Below the pieces are notes generated by a model. It did no database searches. It saw only the letters and a list, made by a program, of their open reading frames with translations, and was not told the origin of the DNA. Of a DNA stretch of 8,178 bases, positions 1-6,312 are shown piece after piece (the stretch's first letter is position 1; each line of letters opens with the position of its first letter). Source of the DNA: an uncultured delta proteobacterium (GTDB lineage: Bacteria > RBG-13-61-14 > DRUE01); the NCBI GenBank assembly GCA_903930515.1, contig CAIYYW010000306.1:1-8178 (forward strand). The letters run 5' to 3'. The translations under genes were made by a program, and so were the position numbers.

Positions 1-110
1 TGGAAGTGGAACTGATGGTGGACATTGCGATGGAGGAAGGCCTGCGGTTTGCGATCCGGGAAGGCGGCAAGACCGTGGGCGCCGGAGTTGTAACCAAGAT
101 TATTAAGTAG
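1..110 (+). CDS. tuf: Elongation factor Tu, C-terminal end (partial)
   Basis: Only the last 35 codons are present, reading in frame from base 3 to the TAG at 108-110; the start lies upstream of the window. EF-Tu is the cytosolic GTPase that carries aminoacyl-tRNA to the ribosomal A site. The visible piece belongs to its C-terminal beta-barrel (domain 3). It contains the near-invariant stretch [15 protein letters not shown] followed by [12 protein letters not shown], which ends almost all bacterial EF-Tu proteins. The last residue is Lys, where many bacteria have Glu or Gly. The gene stops 17 nt before rpsJ, the usual str-S10 junction (tuf-rpsJ), and the spacing suggests cotranscription. The identification is firm despite the short length. 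Confidence 0.95.
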   Translation, partial: EVELMVDIAMEEGLRFAIREGGKTVGAGVVTKIIK

Positions 111-127
111 GAGAGGTTTAAGAAAAA

Positions 128-436
128 ATGGCTACGCAGAGGATCCGGATCAAGCTGAAGGCTTATGACCATCAACTGTTGGATCAATCGGTAAGGGAGA
201 TTGTGGATACCGCGAAACGGACCGGGGCGAAAATCTCCGGCCCGATCCCGCTCCCAACCGAGATCAACCGGGTATGTGTGCTCCGGGCCAGCAATGTGGA
301 CAAGAAGAGCCGGGAGCATTTCGAGATTCGGACCCATAAAAGATTGATTGATGTGCTGGACCCGACTCAGGCCACGGTGGACGCCTTGGGCAAACTGGAC
401 CTGAGCGCCGGGATAGACATTGAGATTAAACTCTAG
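128..436 (+). CDS. rpsJ: 30S ribosomal protein S10
   Basis: S10 is a 30S head protein that binds late in assembly; in many bacteria it also pairs with NusB in antitermination. The 102-aa length is typical. The diagnostic segment [19 protein letters not shown] is at residues 57-75, preceded by the loop [11 protein letters not shown] (38-48) that reaches into the 30S head. The start at ATG 128 gives the expected N-terminus ([11 protein letters not shown]). A purine-rich GGAGAGG at 110-116, overlapping the tuf stop, can serve as Shine-Dalgarno site, although its 11-nt spacing is long. The gene follows tuf by 17 nt. The next gene is rplD rather than the expected rplC. Confidence 0.98.
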   Translation: MATQRIRIKLKAYDHQLLDQSVREIVDTAKRTGAKISGPIPLPTEINRVCVLRASNVDKKSREHFEIRTHKRLIDVLDPTQATVDALGKLDLSAGIDIEIKL

Positions 437-439
437 GAG
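435..439 (+). promoter_or_regulatory. Shine-Dalgarno site of rplD at the rpsJ-rplD junction
   Basis: AGGAG overlaps the last two bases of the rpsJ stop codon and lies 7 nt before the ATG at 447. The 10-nt spacer therefore looks like a complete, functional intergenic region. There is no trace of a truncated rplC in it. Confidence 0.75.
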
Positions 440-446
440 CTAATAG

Positions 447-1097
447 ATGGGAGAAGCGGAAAAAGCAGGCGCGAATCCGATCCGGGCGGAAGTCTTCAGC
501 CAGGAGAGGAAAAAGGTGTCGGAAGTGGAGCTGGACGCGGCGATCTTCGGCGCGGAGGTCAAGCCCTATCTGCTCTGGGAAGTGGTGAACTGGCAGGAAG
601 CCAAACACCGGCAGGGCACGGCCAAGGTCAAGACCCGGGCGGAAGTGAGCGGAACCGGCAAGAAGCCTTGGAAGCAAAAAGGCACCGGCCGTTCCCGCCA
701 CGGTTCGCTCCGTTCTCCGCTCTGGCCGGGCGGAGGCAAGACCTTCGGGCCGGTCCCTCGGGATCATTCCTACACGATCCCGAAAAAGGTGAAGAAGAAC
801 GCCCTGCGGGGAGCGCTGAGTATGAAGCTCAAGGAACATAAGTTGCTGATCCTGGACCAGCTCAATCTGGTAAAACCGAAGACCAGGGATTTCAAGGAAA
901 TCTGCGATCGCTTCGAATTGAACCAGGCACTGTTCCTGATCGGCGAGAAAAATGAGAACGCGGAAAAAAGCGTGCGCAATCTGGACGCGATGAAGCTGCT
1001 CCGCGCCCAGGGGATCAATGTCCGGGACCTCCTTAAATTCAACTGGCTGGTCCTCGATTTGGCCGGCCTCAAGCAGGTGTCGGAGGCGCTCAAATGA
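447..1097 (+). CDS. rplD: 50S ribosomal protein L4
   Basis: L4 binds 23S rRNA domain I early in 50S assembly; its long loop lines the peptide exit tunnel. In gammaproteobacteria it also represses its own operon. The product is 216 aa. The globular part begins near residue 13 (RAEVFSQERKKVSEVEL). The tunnel loop spans about residues 58-105, with TRAEVSGTGKKPWKQKGTGR (63-82), then RSPLWPGGGKTFGP. The C-terminal Rossmann-like half follows, with ALSMKLKE at 123-130. The first 12 or so residues (MGEAEKAGANPI) precede the usual family start. No other plausible start leaves the first strand intact, and AGGAG lies 7 nt upstream, so ATG 447 is kept. The gene directly follows rpsJ without rplC, and its stop overlaps rplW by 4 nt (ATGA). 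Confidence 0.97.
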   Translation: MGEAEKAGANPIRAEVFSQERKKVSEVELDAAIFGAEVKPYLLWEVVNWQEAKHRQGTAKVKTRAEVSGTGKKPWKQKGTGRSRHGSLRSPLWPGGGKTFGPVPRDHSYTIPKKVKKNALRGALSMKLKEHKLLILDQLNLVKPKTRDFKEICDRFELNQALFLIGEKNENAEKSVRNLDAMKLLRAQGINVRDLLKFNWLVLDLAGLKQVSEALK

Positions 1098-1390
1098 AAA
1101 ACTTGTATCAGGTCATCAAACGCCCGATTGTCACGGAAAAAAGCAATGCCGCCAATGAAAAGCAGAACCAGGTGGTGTTTGAAGTGGATTGGAACGCGAC
1201 CAAGCCCGAGATCAAGCGGGCGGTGGAAAGCCTGTTCAACATCAAGGTGGAAAAGGTGCGCACGGCGCGGATCGCCGGCAAGCATCGCCACTACGGCCGG
1301 AAGCTGGTCCGCCGGGGAGATCCCTGGAAGAAGGCGACCGTGACCCTGAAAGAGGGTTTTAAGCTGGACTTTAGCGAGGAGATTAAATAA
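1094..1390 (+). CDS. rplW: 50S ribosomal protein L23
   Basis: L23 sits at the exit of the peptide tunnel and is the docking site for trigger factor and the signal recognition particle. The product is 98 aa, a usual bacterial length. The family N-terminus [13 protein letters not shown] is at residues 5-17. The basic loop around residues 52-75 ([19 protein letters not shown]) penetrates rRNA, and the C-terminal strand is [10 protein letters not shown] (79-88). The start is inside the 3' end of rplD (ATGA overlap), with GGAGG at 1082-1086. The 3' end overlaps the rplB start by 1 nt (TAATG). Both overlaps point to translational coupling of rplD, rplW and rplB. Confidence 0.98.
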   Translation: MKNLYQVIKRPIVTEKSNAANEKQNQVVFEVDWNATKPEIKRAVESLFNIKVEKVRTARIAGKHRHYGRKLVRRGDPWKKATVTLKEGFKLDFSEEIK

Positions 1391-2214
1391 TGGCGTTGAA
1401 AACCTACAAACCGGTCACGCCCGGGCAAAGACATAAGACCGGACTGGACTTTGCCGAGTTGACCAAGGGCAAGAAGCCGGAAAAGTCCCTGCTCCGGCCC
1501 AAGATGCGCGGGTCCGGCCGGGACAATTACGGGCATATCACGGTCTGGTGGAGAGGCGGCGGGCACAAGCGCAAATACCGGATCATTGACTTCAAGCGCG
1601 ACAAGCGAAACATCCCGGGCAAAGTGGCCGCGATTGAATACGACCCGAACCGGAGTTCCTTTCTCGCCCTGCTCAATTACGCGGACGGGGAGAAGAGATA
1701 CATCTTGGCCCCCAATGGGATCAAGGTCGGAGACATTCTGGTCGCGGACCAGAACGCCGAGGCCAAGGTGGGGAACCATATTCCCCTGAAAAACCTTCCG
1801 CTCGGAACCCTGATCCATAATGTGGAGATCAAACTTGGCAAAGGCGGACAGATGATCCGATCCGCCGGAAATTACGGCCAGATTTTGGCCAAGGAAGGCG
1901 AATACGCTTTGGTGCGGATGCCGAGCGGCGAGGAGCGGAAGATTTTCTTGGATTGCTGGGCCACCGTGGGGCAGGTGGGCAACCTGGATCATATCAATGT
2001 GGTGGTGGGAAAGGCCGGAAGGAGCCGCTGGCGGGGAAGAAGGCCCCATGTCAGAGGAGTCGCAATGAACCCGGTGGACCATCCCCACGGAGGTGGCGAG
2101 GGAAAGAGCGGTCCGGGCAGAAACCCGACCACTCCCTGGGGTATCCCCACCCTCGGATATAAAACCCGGAATAAAAAGCGCACGGATCCATTTATCGTGA
2201 AGCGGCGCAAGTAA
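1390..2214 (+). CDS. rplB: 50S ribosomal protein L2
   Basis: L2 is one of the largest and most conserved 50S proteins, needed for subunit association and a functional peptidyl transferase centre. The product is 274 aa, full length. Visible landmarks are the N-terminal [13 protein letters not shown] (6-18) and the OB-fold region with [20 protein letters not shown] (43-62). The C-terminal extension has the signature [17 protein letters not shown] (224-240). His231 corresponds to E. coli His229, reported to be important for peptidyl transferase activity. The segment right after the signature reads [11 protein letters not shown], slightly different from the common GGRHPVTPWG. The start is ATG 1390, with GAGGAG at 1376-1381, and it overlaps the rplW stop by 1 nt. 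Confidence 0.99.
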   Translation: MALKTYKPVTPGQRHKTGLDFAELTKGKKPEKSLLRPKMRGSGRDNYGHITVWWRGGGHKRKYRIIDFKRDKRNIPGKVAAIEYDPNRSSFLALLNYADGEKRYILAPNGIKVGDILVADQNAEAKVGNHIPLKNLPLGTLIHNVEIKLGKGGQMIRSAGNYGQILAKEGEYALVRMPSGEERKIFLDCWATVGQVGNLDHINVVVGKAGRSRWRGRRPHVRGVAMNPVDHPHGGGEGKSGPGRNPTTPWGIPTLGYKTRNKKRTDPFIVKRRK

Positions 2215-2220
2215 AGGAGG
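2213..2220 (+). promoter_or_regulatory. Shine-Dalgarno site deciding the TTG start of rpsS
   Basis: AAAGGAGG overlaps the rplB stop codon and ends 6 nt before TTG 2227. It is a nearly perfect anti-SD match. It supports the TTG as initiator, since the next in-frame ATG (residue 16) would remove the conserved N-terminus. Confidence 0.8.
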
Positions 2221-2226
2221 ACGATT

Positions 2227-2517
2227 TTGCCCAGGTCAATAAGTAAAGGCCCATTTGTGGATGATCACCTTATGAAGAAGGTGAAGGTGGTGAAGGAGAG
2301 CGGAGACCGGAAACCGATCAAAACATGGTCCCGCCGCTCAACCATTCTGCCGGAGATGGTCGGCCTGACTTTCCAGGTGCATAACGGCCGGAAGTTCATC
2401 CCGATTTTTATCAGCGAAAATATGGTCGGCCATAAGCTCGGGGAATTCTCCCCCACCCGCACCTTCTTTGCGCACTCCGCGGATCGCAAGACCAAAACCG
2501 AGGAAAAAAAGGTATGA
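2227..2517 (+). CDS. rpsS: 30S ribosomal protein S19
   Basis: S19 binds the 3' domain of 16S rRNA in the 30S head with S13, close to the A-site finger. The product is 96 aa, within the usual range. The start is TTG 2227, chosen because it yields the invariant N-terminus [14 protein letters not shown] and lies 6 nt after AAAGGAGG. Other family blocks are [15 protein letters not shown] (32-46), [10 protein letters not shown] (52-61) and [15 protein letters not shown] (66-80). The tail after residue 85 is short and lysine-rich. The gene sits between rplB and rplV as in the classical operon. Confidence 0.98.
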   Translation: MPRSISKGPFVDDHLMKKVKVVKESGDRKPIKTWSRRSTILPEMVGLTFQVHNGRKFIPIFISENMVGHKLGEFSPTRTFFAHSADRKTKTEEKKV

Positions 2518-2526
2518 GGGATTATT

Positions 2527-2862
2527 ATGGCTGAAGCAAAGGCAAAACTTAGTTACATTCGGATCGCTCCCAGGAAGGCGCGTCTGGTCGCGGATGCCGT
2601 CCGGGGCAAAGGCGTGGAAGAAGCGCGGGCGTTCCTGAGGGTGAATACGAAGAAGGGCTCGCGGATTATTCTCAAGTTGCTGAACTCCGCAGTCGCGAAC
2701 GCGGAGCAGAAGAAGAACATGGACTTGAAAACGCTCTTCATCAAGAAGATCGTGGTGAACGGCGGCTCCACCCTGACCCGGTTCAAGGCCCGGGCCATGG
2801 GTCGGGGAACGACCATCCGCCGGCGCACCAGCCATATCGAACTCGTGTTGTCGGAAAAATAA
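2527..2862 (+). CDS. rplV: 50S ribosomal protein L22
   Basis: L22 contacts all 23S rRNA domains, and its long beta-hairpin lines the peptide exit tunnel near the constriction. The product is 111 aa, the normal length. The N-terminal helical part contains [14 protein letters not shown] (10-23). [11 protein letters not shown] (51-61) lies in the core. The hairpin spans about residues 77-103, with [19 protein letters not shown], where macrolide-resistance changes map in other bacteria; it looks intact. The start at ATG 2527 lies 6 nt after TGAGGG, which overlaps the rpsS stop. It is followed by rpsC after 13 nt. Confidence 0.98.
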   Translation: MAEAKAKLSYIRIAPRKARLVADAVRGKGVEEARAFLRVNTKKGSRIILKLLNSAVANAEQKKNMDLKTLFIKKIVVNGGSTLTRFKARAMGRGTTIRRRTSHIELVLSEK

Positions 2863-2863
2863 C

Positions 2864-2870
2864 AGGAGGT
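2864..2870 (+). promoter_or_regulatory. Shine-Dalgarno site deciding the TTG start of rpsC
   Basis: AGGAGGT lies 5 nt before TTG 2876. It selects that TTG over the out-of-frame TTG at 2872, and gives the expected S3 N-terminus [12 protein letters not shown]. Confidence 0.8.
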
Positions 2871-2875
2871 GTTGT

Positions 2876-3529
2876 TTGGGACAGAAAACTCATCCGATCG
2901 GCTTTAGGCTCGGTTATATCCGGGGCTGGGAATCCAAGTGGTTCGCGGACAAGGGATATAGCAAGCTGCTCCACGAGGATCTCAAGATCCGTAACTATAT
3001 CAAGGCCAAGCTCTACCACGCCGGGATCAGCCGGATCGAGATTGAGCGTTCCACCAATAAGTGCCGGGTGAACATCTACTCCGCCCGTCCGGCGATGATC
3101 ATCGGAAGACGGGGCCAGGAAGTGGAGGTCTTGAAAAAGGAAGCGCAACAGTTCACCCACAGCGAAGTGTTCGTGAACATTTTGGAAGTTCGGCCGGCCG
3201 AGACCGACGCTCAGTTGGTGTCGGAAAATATCGCCCTCCAGCTCGAGCGGAGAGTAAGCTACCGCCGGGCGATGAAAAAAGGAATGACCCTGGCCCTGAA
3301 GTTCGGGGCCAAGGGATTCAAGGTTCGCTGCGGGGGAAGGCTGGGCGGAGCGGAAATCGCCCGGACCGAATGGTACCGCCAGGGAAGAGTGCCGCTCCAT
3401 ACTTTAAGAGCGGATATTGATTACGGATATGCGCGCGCCAAAACCACCTACGGCGTGATCGGCGTCAAGGTGTGGATTTTTAAGGGAGAAATCCTCAAGG
3501 GCAAGGGCGCGGAGCAGACCAAGCTATGA
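2876..3529 (+). CDS. rpsC: 30S ribosomal protein S3
   Basis: S3 lies at the mRNA entry tunnel of the 30S subunit and takes part in mRNA unwinding with S4 and S5. The product is 217 aa, near the common length. The start is TTG 2876, which gives [12 protein letters not shown] and is preceded by AGGAGGT. The N-terminal region is followed by a type II KH domain with the GxxG loop as GRRG (77-80, in [11 protein letters not shown]). The C-terminal domain contains [30 protein letters not shown] and [13 protein letters not shown], all conserved. The gene is followed by rplP after 11 nt. Confidence 0.98.
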   Translation: MGQKTHPIGFRLGYIRGWESKWFADKGYSKLLHEDLKIRNYIKAKLYHAGISRIEIERSTNKCRVNIYSARPAMIIGRRGQEVEVLKKEAQQFTHSEVFVNILEVRPAETDAQLVSENIALQLERRVSYRRAMKKGMTLALKFGAKGFKVRCGGRLGGAEIARTEWYRQGRVPLHTLRADIDYGYARAKTTYGVIGVKVWIFKGEILKGKGAEQTKL

Positions 3530-3540
3530 GGAGGAGATAG

Positions 3541-3963
3541 ATGCTTCAGCCCAAAAAAACCAAATGGAGAAAACAGCAAAAGGGGAGGCGGAAGGGAAAC
3601 GCCACCCGCGGCAACCGGCTTGCCTTCGGGGATTACGGTCTCCAAGCACTGGACCGATGCTGGATGACCGACCGCCAGATTGAAGCCGGCCGCGTGGCGA
3701 TCCTGCGCTATGTGAAGAGGACCGGCAAGCTCTGGGTCAGGATTTTCCCGGACAAGCCCCTGACCAAGAAGCCCTTGGAGACCCGGATGGGCAAAGGAAA
3801 AGGAAACCCGGAAATCTGGGTGGCGGTGATCAAGCCGGGAAGGATGCTGTTCGAACTGGAAGGGATCTCGGACGAGGTGGCCAAAGAGGCCTTCCGGCTC
3901 GCTTCCCACAAACTGCCGATCCCATGCCGGGTGGTGATCAGGGAGCGTCATTATGTTAGCTAA
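3541..3963 (+). CDS. rplP: 50S ribosomal protein L16
   Basis: L16 organises the A-site region of the 50S subunit and the late maturation of 23S rRNA. The product is 140 aa. The N-terminus [16 protein letters not shown] is typical, followed by [14 protein letters not shown] (24-37). The signature [15 protein letters not shown] is at 77-91. Arg82 aligns with E. coli Arg81, hydroxylated by YcfD/RoxA in that species. The stretch [14 protein letters not shown] has Cys40 and an Ala-to-Gly change at 50 compared with the usual RQIEAAR; both seem tolerable. AGGAGG (3529-3534) precedes ATG 3541. The 3' end overlaps rpmC by 11 nt. Confidence 0.98.
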   Translation: MLQPKKTKWRKQQKGRRKGNATRGNRLAFGDYGLQALDRCWMTDRQIEAGRVAILRYVKRTGKLWVRIFPDKPLTKKPLETRMGKGKGNPEIWVAVIKPGRMLFELEGISDEVAKEAFRLASHKLPIPCRVVIRERHYVS

Positions 3964-4153
3964 CGAAATAAAAATTATGGCGGACGAGGAGCTCTTGAAG
4001 AAGTCCGAGGAGATCCGGAAGAATTTGTTTAACCTGAAAATACAGATGGCCACCGGTCAGCTTAATAACACTTCCCTCCTGCGCCAGACCCGCCGGGATC
4101 TGGCCCGGATCCTGACCGTGATCCGGGAGCGGAAATCGAAAGGTAAAAAATAA
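3953..4153 (+). CDS. rpmC: 50S ribosomal protein L29
   Basis: L29 is a small helical protein next to L23 at the tunnel exit. The product is 66 aa, typical. The sequence is two antiparallel helices: [20 protein letters not shown] (10-29), then QMATGQLNN, then [17 protein letters not shown] (44-60). The start at ATG 3953 lies within rplP, preceded by GGGAG at 3941-3945. An in-frame ATG at 3977 would give 58 aa but drop the usual N-terminal segment, so the upstream start is preferred. The stop overlaps the rpsQ start by 1 nt (TAATG). Confidence 0.96.
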   Translation: MLANEIKIMADEELLKKSEEIRKNLFNLKIQMATGQLNNTSLLRQTRRDLARILTVIRERKSKGKK

Positions 4154-4452
4154 TGGAGAGCGCGAAAAAATTCAGGAAGAAAGTCCTGCAGGGACTGGTG
4201 GTCAGCGACAAGATGGACAAGACCGTCAAGGTCCGGGTGGAACGGACCGTTCTTGATCCCAAATATAAAAAATATCTGCGCAAGCGCAAGAATTTTCTCG
4301 CCCACGACGAGAAGGACGAATGCCGGACCGGGGACCTGGTGGAGATCATCGAGACCAGGCCCTTGAGCCGGAACAAGCGCTTCCTGGTCAGTCGGGTTTT
4401 AAAGCGCGGAGAAATGCTGGCGGAAGAGGTGACGGCTAATGATCCAAAATGA
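4153..4452 (+). CDS. rpsQ: 30S ribosomal protein S17
   Basis: S17 is an early-binding OB-fold protein of the 30S body. The product is 99 aa, slightly longer than the roughly 85-aa E. coli protein, with extra residues at both ends. Diagnostic parts are [20 protein letters not shown] (12-31), [15 protein letters not shown] (51-65) and [15 protein letters not shown] (69-83). The C-terminal tail ([13 protein letters not shown]) is encoded partly in the 14-nt overlap with rplN. The Shine-Dalgarno site is weak (AAAGG about 9 nt upstream), so coupling to rpmC through the TAATG junction probably matters. Confidence 0.97.
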   Translation: MESAKKFRKKVLQGLVVSDKMDKTVKVRVERTVLDPKYKKYLRKRKNFLAHDEKDECRTGDLVEIIETRPLSRNKRFLVSRVLKRGEMLAEEVTANDPK

Positions 4453-4807
4453 ATCCAGGCTGAATGTGGCGGACAATTCCGGGGCTCGCGAAGTGCTTTG
4501 CATCCGGGTGATGGGAGGTTCCCGCCGAAGATACGCCACGGTCGGGGATGTGATCGTGGTCGCGGTCCAGGCCGCGATGCCGGATTCCAAAATAAAGAAG
4601 GGCGAGGTCCACAAGGCGGTGGTGGTAAGGACCAGGAAAGAAATCCATCGGCCGGACGGAACCTATCTCCGGTTTGACGACAACTCCGCGGTGATGATCA
4701 ATAATCAGTTGGAGCCGCTCGGCACCCGCGTGTTCGGCCCGGTGGCAAGGGAATTGCGGGGCAAGAAATTTATGAAAATTATCTCGCTGGCTCCGGAGGT
4801 CTTATGA
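4439..4807 (+). CDS. rplN: 50S ribosomal protein L14
   Basis: L14 lies at the subunit interface, contributes to bridge B8, and in bacteria is the target of the silencing factor RsfS. The product is exactly 122 aa, the standard bacterial length. It begins [21 protein letters not shown] in all but wording as in most bacteria. It also contains GDVIVVAVQ (36-44), [12 protein letters not shown] (54-65), [11 protein letters not shown] (78-88) and [13 protein letters not shown] (95-107). GAGGTGA at 4426-4432 lies 6 nt before ATG 4439. The start lies inside rpsQ. In E. coli this gene opens the separate spc operon; here there is no space for a promoter-containing gap. Confidence 0.98.
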   Translation: MIQNESRLNVADNSGAREVLCIRVMGGSRRRYATVGDVIVVAVQAAMPDSKIKKGEVHKAVVVRTRKEIHRPDGTYLRFDDNSAVMINNQLEPLGTRVFGPVARELRGKKFMKIISLAPEVL

Positions 4808-5142
4808 GCGAAGCAAGGGCAAGGCGATTCCATATTAAAAAGGGAGATACCGTGCTGATCCTGAACGGGGACGAGCAGGGAAAGACCGGCAAGGTGCTCA
4901 GGGTCAGCCGGAAGAAAGAAGCCGCGATCATCGAGCGGATCAACTTCGTGAAAAGGCATGTCCGGCCCGGTCATCCGACCGCGCCCCAGGGCGGGGTGAT
5001 CGAGAAGGAAGCCTTGGTGGAAATCAGCAAGCTGATGCTGGTCTGCCCCAAGTGCAACAAGCCGATGCGGGCGAAAAATCAGCGGCGGGACCAGGGCAAG
5101 CGCGCCCGGATCTGCGGCAGTTGTAATGAGCAGATAGATTAA
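4804..5142 (+). CDS. rplX: 50S ribosomal protein L24
   Basis: L24 is an assembly initiator that binds the 5' end of 23S rRNA and sits near the tunnel exit. The product is 112 aa. A KOW-type SH3 region spans about residues 8-38 ([23 protein letters not shown] in two parts). It is followed by NFVKRHVRP (47-55) and [20 protein letters not shown]. The C-terminus has a zinc-ribbon-like pair CPKC (81-84) and CGSC (104-107); such cysteine pairs are common but not universal in bacterial L24. The gene overlaps the rplN stop by 4 nt (ATGA), with GGAGGT at 4795-4800. Confidence 0.97.
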   Translation: MSEARARRFHIKKGDTVLILNGDEQGKTGKVLRVSRKKEAAIIERINFVKRHVRPGHPTAPQGGVIEKEALVEISKLMLVCPKCNKPMRAKNQRRDQGKRARICGSCNEQID

Positions 5143-5153
5143 GGGAGGCGGTT

Positions 5154-5696
5154 ATGTCGAGGATTAAAGATAACTATAACAAGGCGGTGGTTCCGGCCCT
5201 GATGAAAAAATTCGGGTACCAGAACCAGATGCAGGTCCCTAGGCTGGACAAGGTCGTGATCAATATGGGGCTGGGAGCCGCGGTGCAGAACATCAAGATC
5301 ATTGACAACGCGGTGGGAGAGATGACTGCGATCACCGGACAGAAGCCGGTGGTGACCAAGGCCAAGAAATCCATCGCCAATTTCAAAATTCGGGCCGGGG
5401 TCCCGATTGGGTGTATGGTCACCCTCCGCCGATCCCGGATGTACGAGTTCCTCGACCGCTTCTTCAACATCGCCCTGCCCCGCGTGCGCGACTTCCGGGG
5501 ATTAAGCCCCAAAGGGTTTGACGGAAGAGGCAACTATTCGCTCGGACTCAAGGAGCAGATCATCTTCCCCGAAATCCATTATGACAAGGTGGAGCGGGTC
5601 CAGGGGATGAATATCACGATCGCCACCACGGCCCGGACGGACGAGGAAGCCAAAGAGTTGTTGAGGCTCCTGGGAATGCCGTTCCGGGAAAATTGA
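5154..5696 (+). CDS. rplE: 50S ribosomal protein L5
   Basis: L5 binds 5S rRNA in the central protuberance together with L18 and contacts P-site tRNA. The product is 180 aa, the standard length. Diagnostic segments are [14 protein letters not shown] (28-41), [17 protein letters not shown] (71-87), [11 protein letters not shown] (107-117) and [16 protein letters not shown] (126-141). The C-terminal helix with [14 protein letters not shown] follows. ATG 5154 lies 5 nt after GGGAGG (5143-5148). In E. coli, S8 represses the spc operon by binding mRNA near this gene's start; I could not identify an equivalent hairpin here by eye. Confidence 0.98.
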   Translation: MSRIKDNYNKAVVPALMKKFGYQNQMQVPRLDKVVINMGLGAAVQNIKIIDNAVGEMTAITGQKPVVTKAKKSIANFKIRAGVPIGCMVTLRRSRMYEFLDRFFNIALPRVRDFRGLSPKGFDGRGNYSLGLKEQIIFPEIHYDKVERVQGMNITIATTARTDEEAKELLRLLGMPFREN

Positions 5697-5709
5697 GGAG
5701 GCTTTAGGA

Positions 5710-5895
5710 ATGACCAAAAAATCGTTAATGATCAAGTCCCAGCGGACCCCCCGGTTCAAGGTGAGAGCCTATCACCGGTGTCCGCTCTGCGGAAGAAGGC
5801 GCGCCTATCTTCGGAAATTTGATATGTGCCGGATTTGCTTCCGGACCCTGAGTCTGGAAGGCAAGATTCCCGGCGTCATTAAAGCGAGTTGGTGA
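5710..5895 (+). CDS. rpsN: 30S ribosomal protein S14, zinc-binding (type Z)
   Basis: S14 is a 30S head protein. This is the short form of 61 aa with four zinc-binding cysteines: CPLC at 24-27 and CRIC at 40-43, separated by 12 residues, as in type Z S14. This differs from the roughly 100-aa zinc-free form of E. coli. The C-terminus [13 protein letters not shown] is the conserved end. Another typical element is [11 protein letters not shown] (14-24). ATG 5710 follows AGGAGG (5696-5701) by 8 nt. No zinc-free paralogue is in the window. Confidence 0.98.
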   Translation: MTKKSLMIKSQRTPRFKVRAYHRCPLCGRRRAYLRKFDMCRICFRTLSLEGKIPGVIKASW

Positions 5896-5905
5896 GGAGA
5901 AAGAA

Positions 5906-6304
5906 ATGGTTATGACCGATCCCATTGCGGATATGCTGACCCGAATCCGAAACGCCATAATGGTCCGGAAGGACCAGGTGGATATGCCTTCCAGCCGGAT
6001 CAAGCTGGAGATCGCCCGGATCTTGAAAGCCGAGGGCTACATCAAGAATTTCAAATTGATCCAGGAAGACAAAAAGGAATCGTTGAAGATTTTCTTGAAA
6101 TATGACGAGATGAAGAAATCCGTCATCCTCGGCCTGGAAAAGGTGAGCACCTCCGGCCGGAGGCTGTATGTCGGGTCGGAGAAAATCCCGCAGATCCGGA
6201 AGGGAATGGGGGTTTTGATCCTGACCACCAATAAAGGATTGATGACCGACAAGGAGGCCCGGAAACAAAAACTGGGCGGAGAAGTACTGTGCAAGGTATG
6301 GTGA
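5906..6304 (+). CDS. rpsH: 30S ribosomal protein S8
   Basis: S8 binds helix 21 of 16S rRNA and organises the central domain; in E. coli it also represses the spc operon. The product is 132 aa. The N-terminus [14 protein letters not shown] (4-17) and C-terminus [19 protein letters not shown] are conserved. The RNA-binding loop, usually STSxG or STPxG, reads TTNKG here (107-111). ATG 5906 (MVMTDP) is 5 nt after GAGGAGA (5894-5900). The in-frame ATG at 5912 gives the commoner N-terminus MTDP but lies 11 nt away, so either may be used. Confidence 0.97.
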   Translation: MVMTDPIADMLTRIRNAIMVRKDQVDMPSSRIKLEIARILKAEGYIKNFKLIQEDKKESLKIFLKYDEMKKSVILGLEKVSTSGRRLYVGSEKIPQIRKGMGVLILTTNKGLMTDKEARKQKLGGEVLCKVW

Positions 6305-6312
6305 GGTAAAGA

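Noticed and set aside
447-485. L4 N-terminal extension as a remnant of L3
   Set aside because: The residues do not resemble the usual L3 C-terminus, and the spacer has its own stop and SD site.
1291-2088. 265-codon open frame on the - strand opposite rplB
   Set aside because: It lies wholly over rplW/rplB, its translation shows no recognisable family, and long antisense frames are expected opposite GC-rich, strongly biased ribosomal genes.
2504-2510. Run of seven A in rpsS (and a similar run in rplF near 6327) as possible frameshifting sites
   Set aside because: Both genes read through in frame to full-length, conserved products; lysine codons explain the runs.
3448-4053. 201-codon open frame on the - strand opposite rplP
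   Set aside because: It is a shadow of rpsC/rplP/rpmC; the composition is simply the reverse complement of those genes.
5100-5200. S8 operator hairpin at the rplX-rplE junction as in E. coli
   Set aside because: I could not make out a helix-21-like structure by eye; a covariance-model search would be needed, so no feature is claimed.
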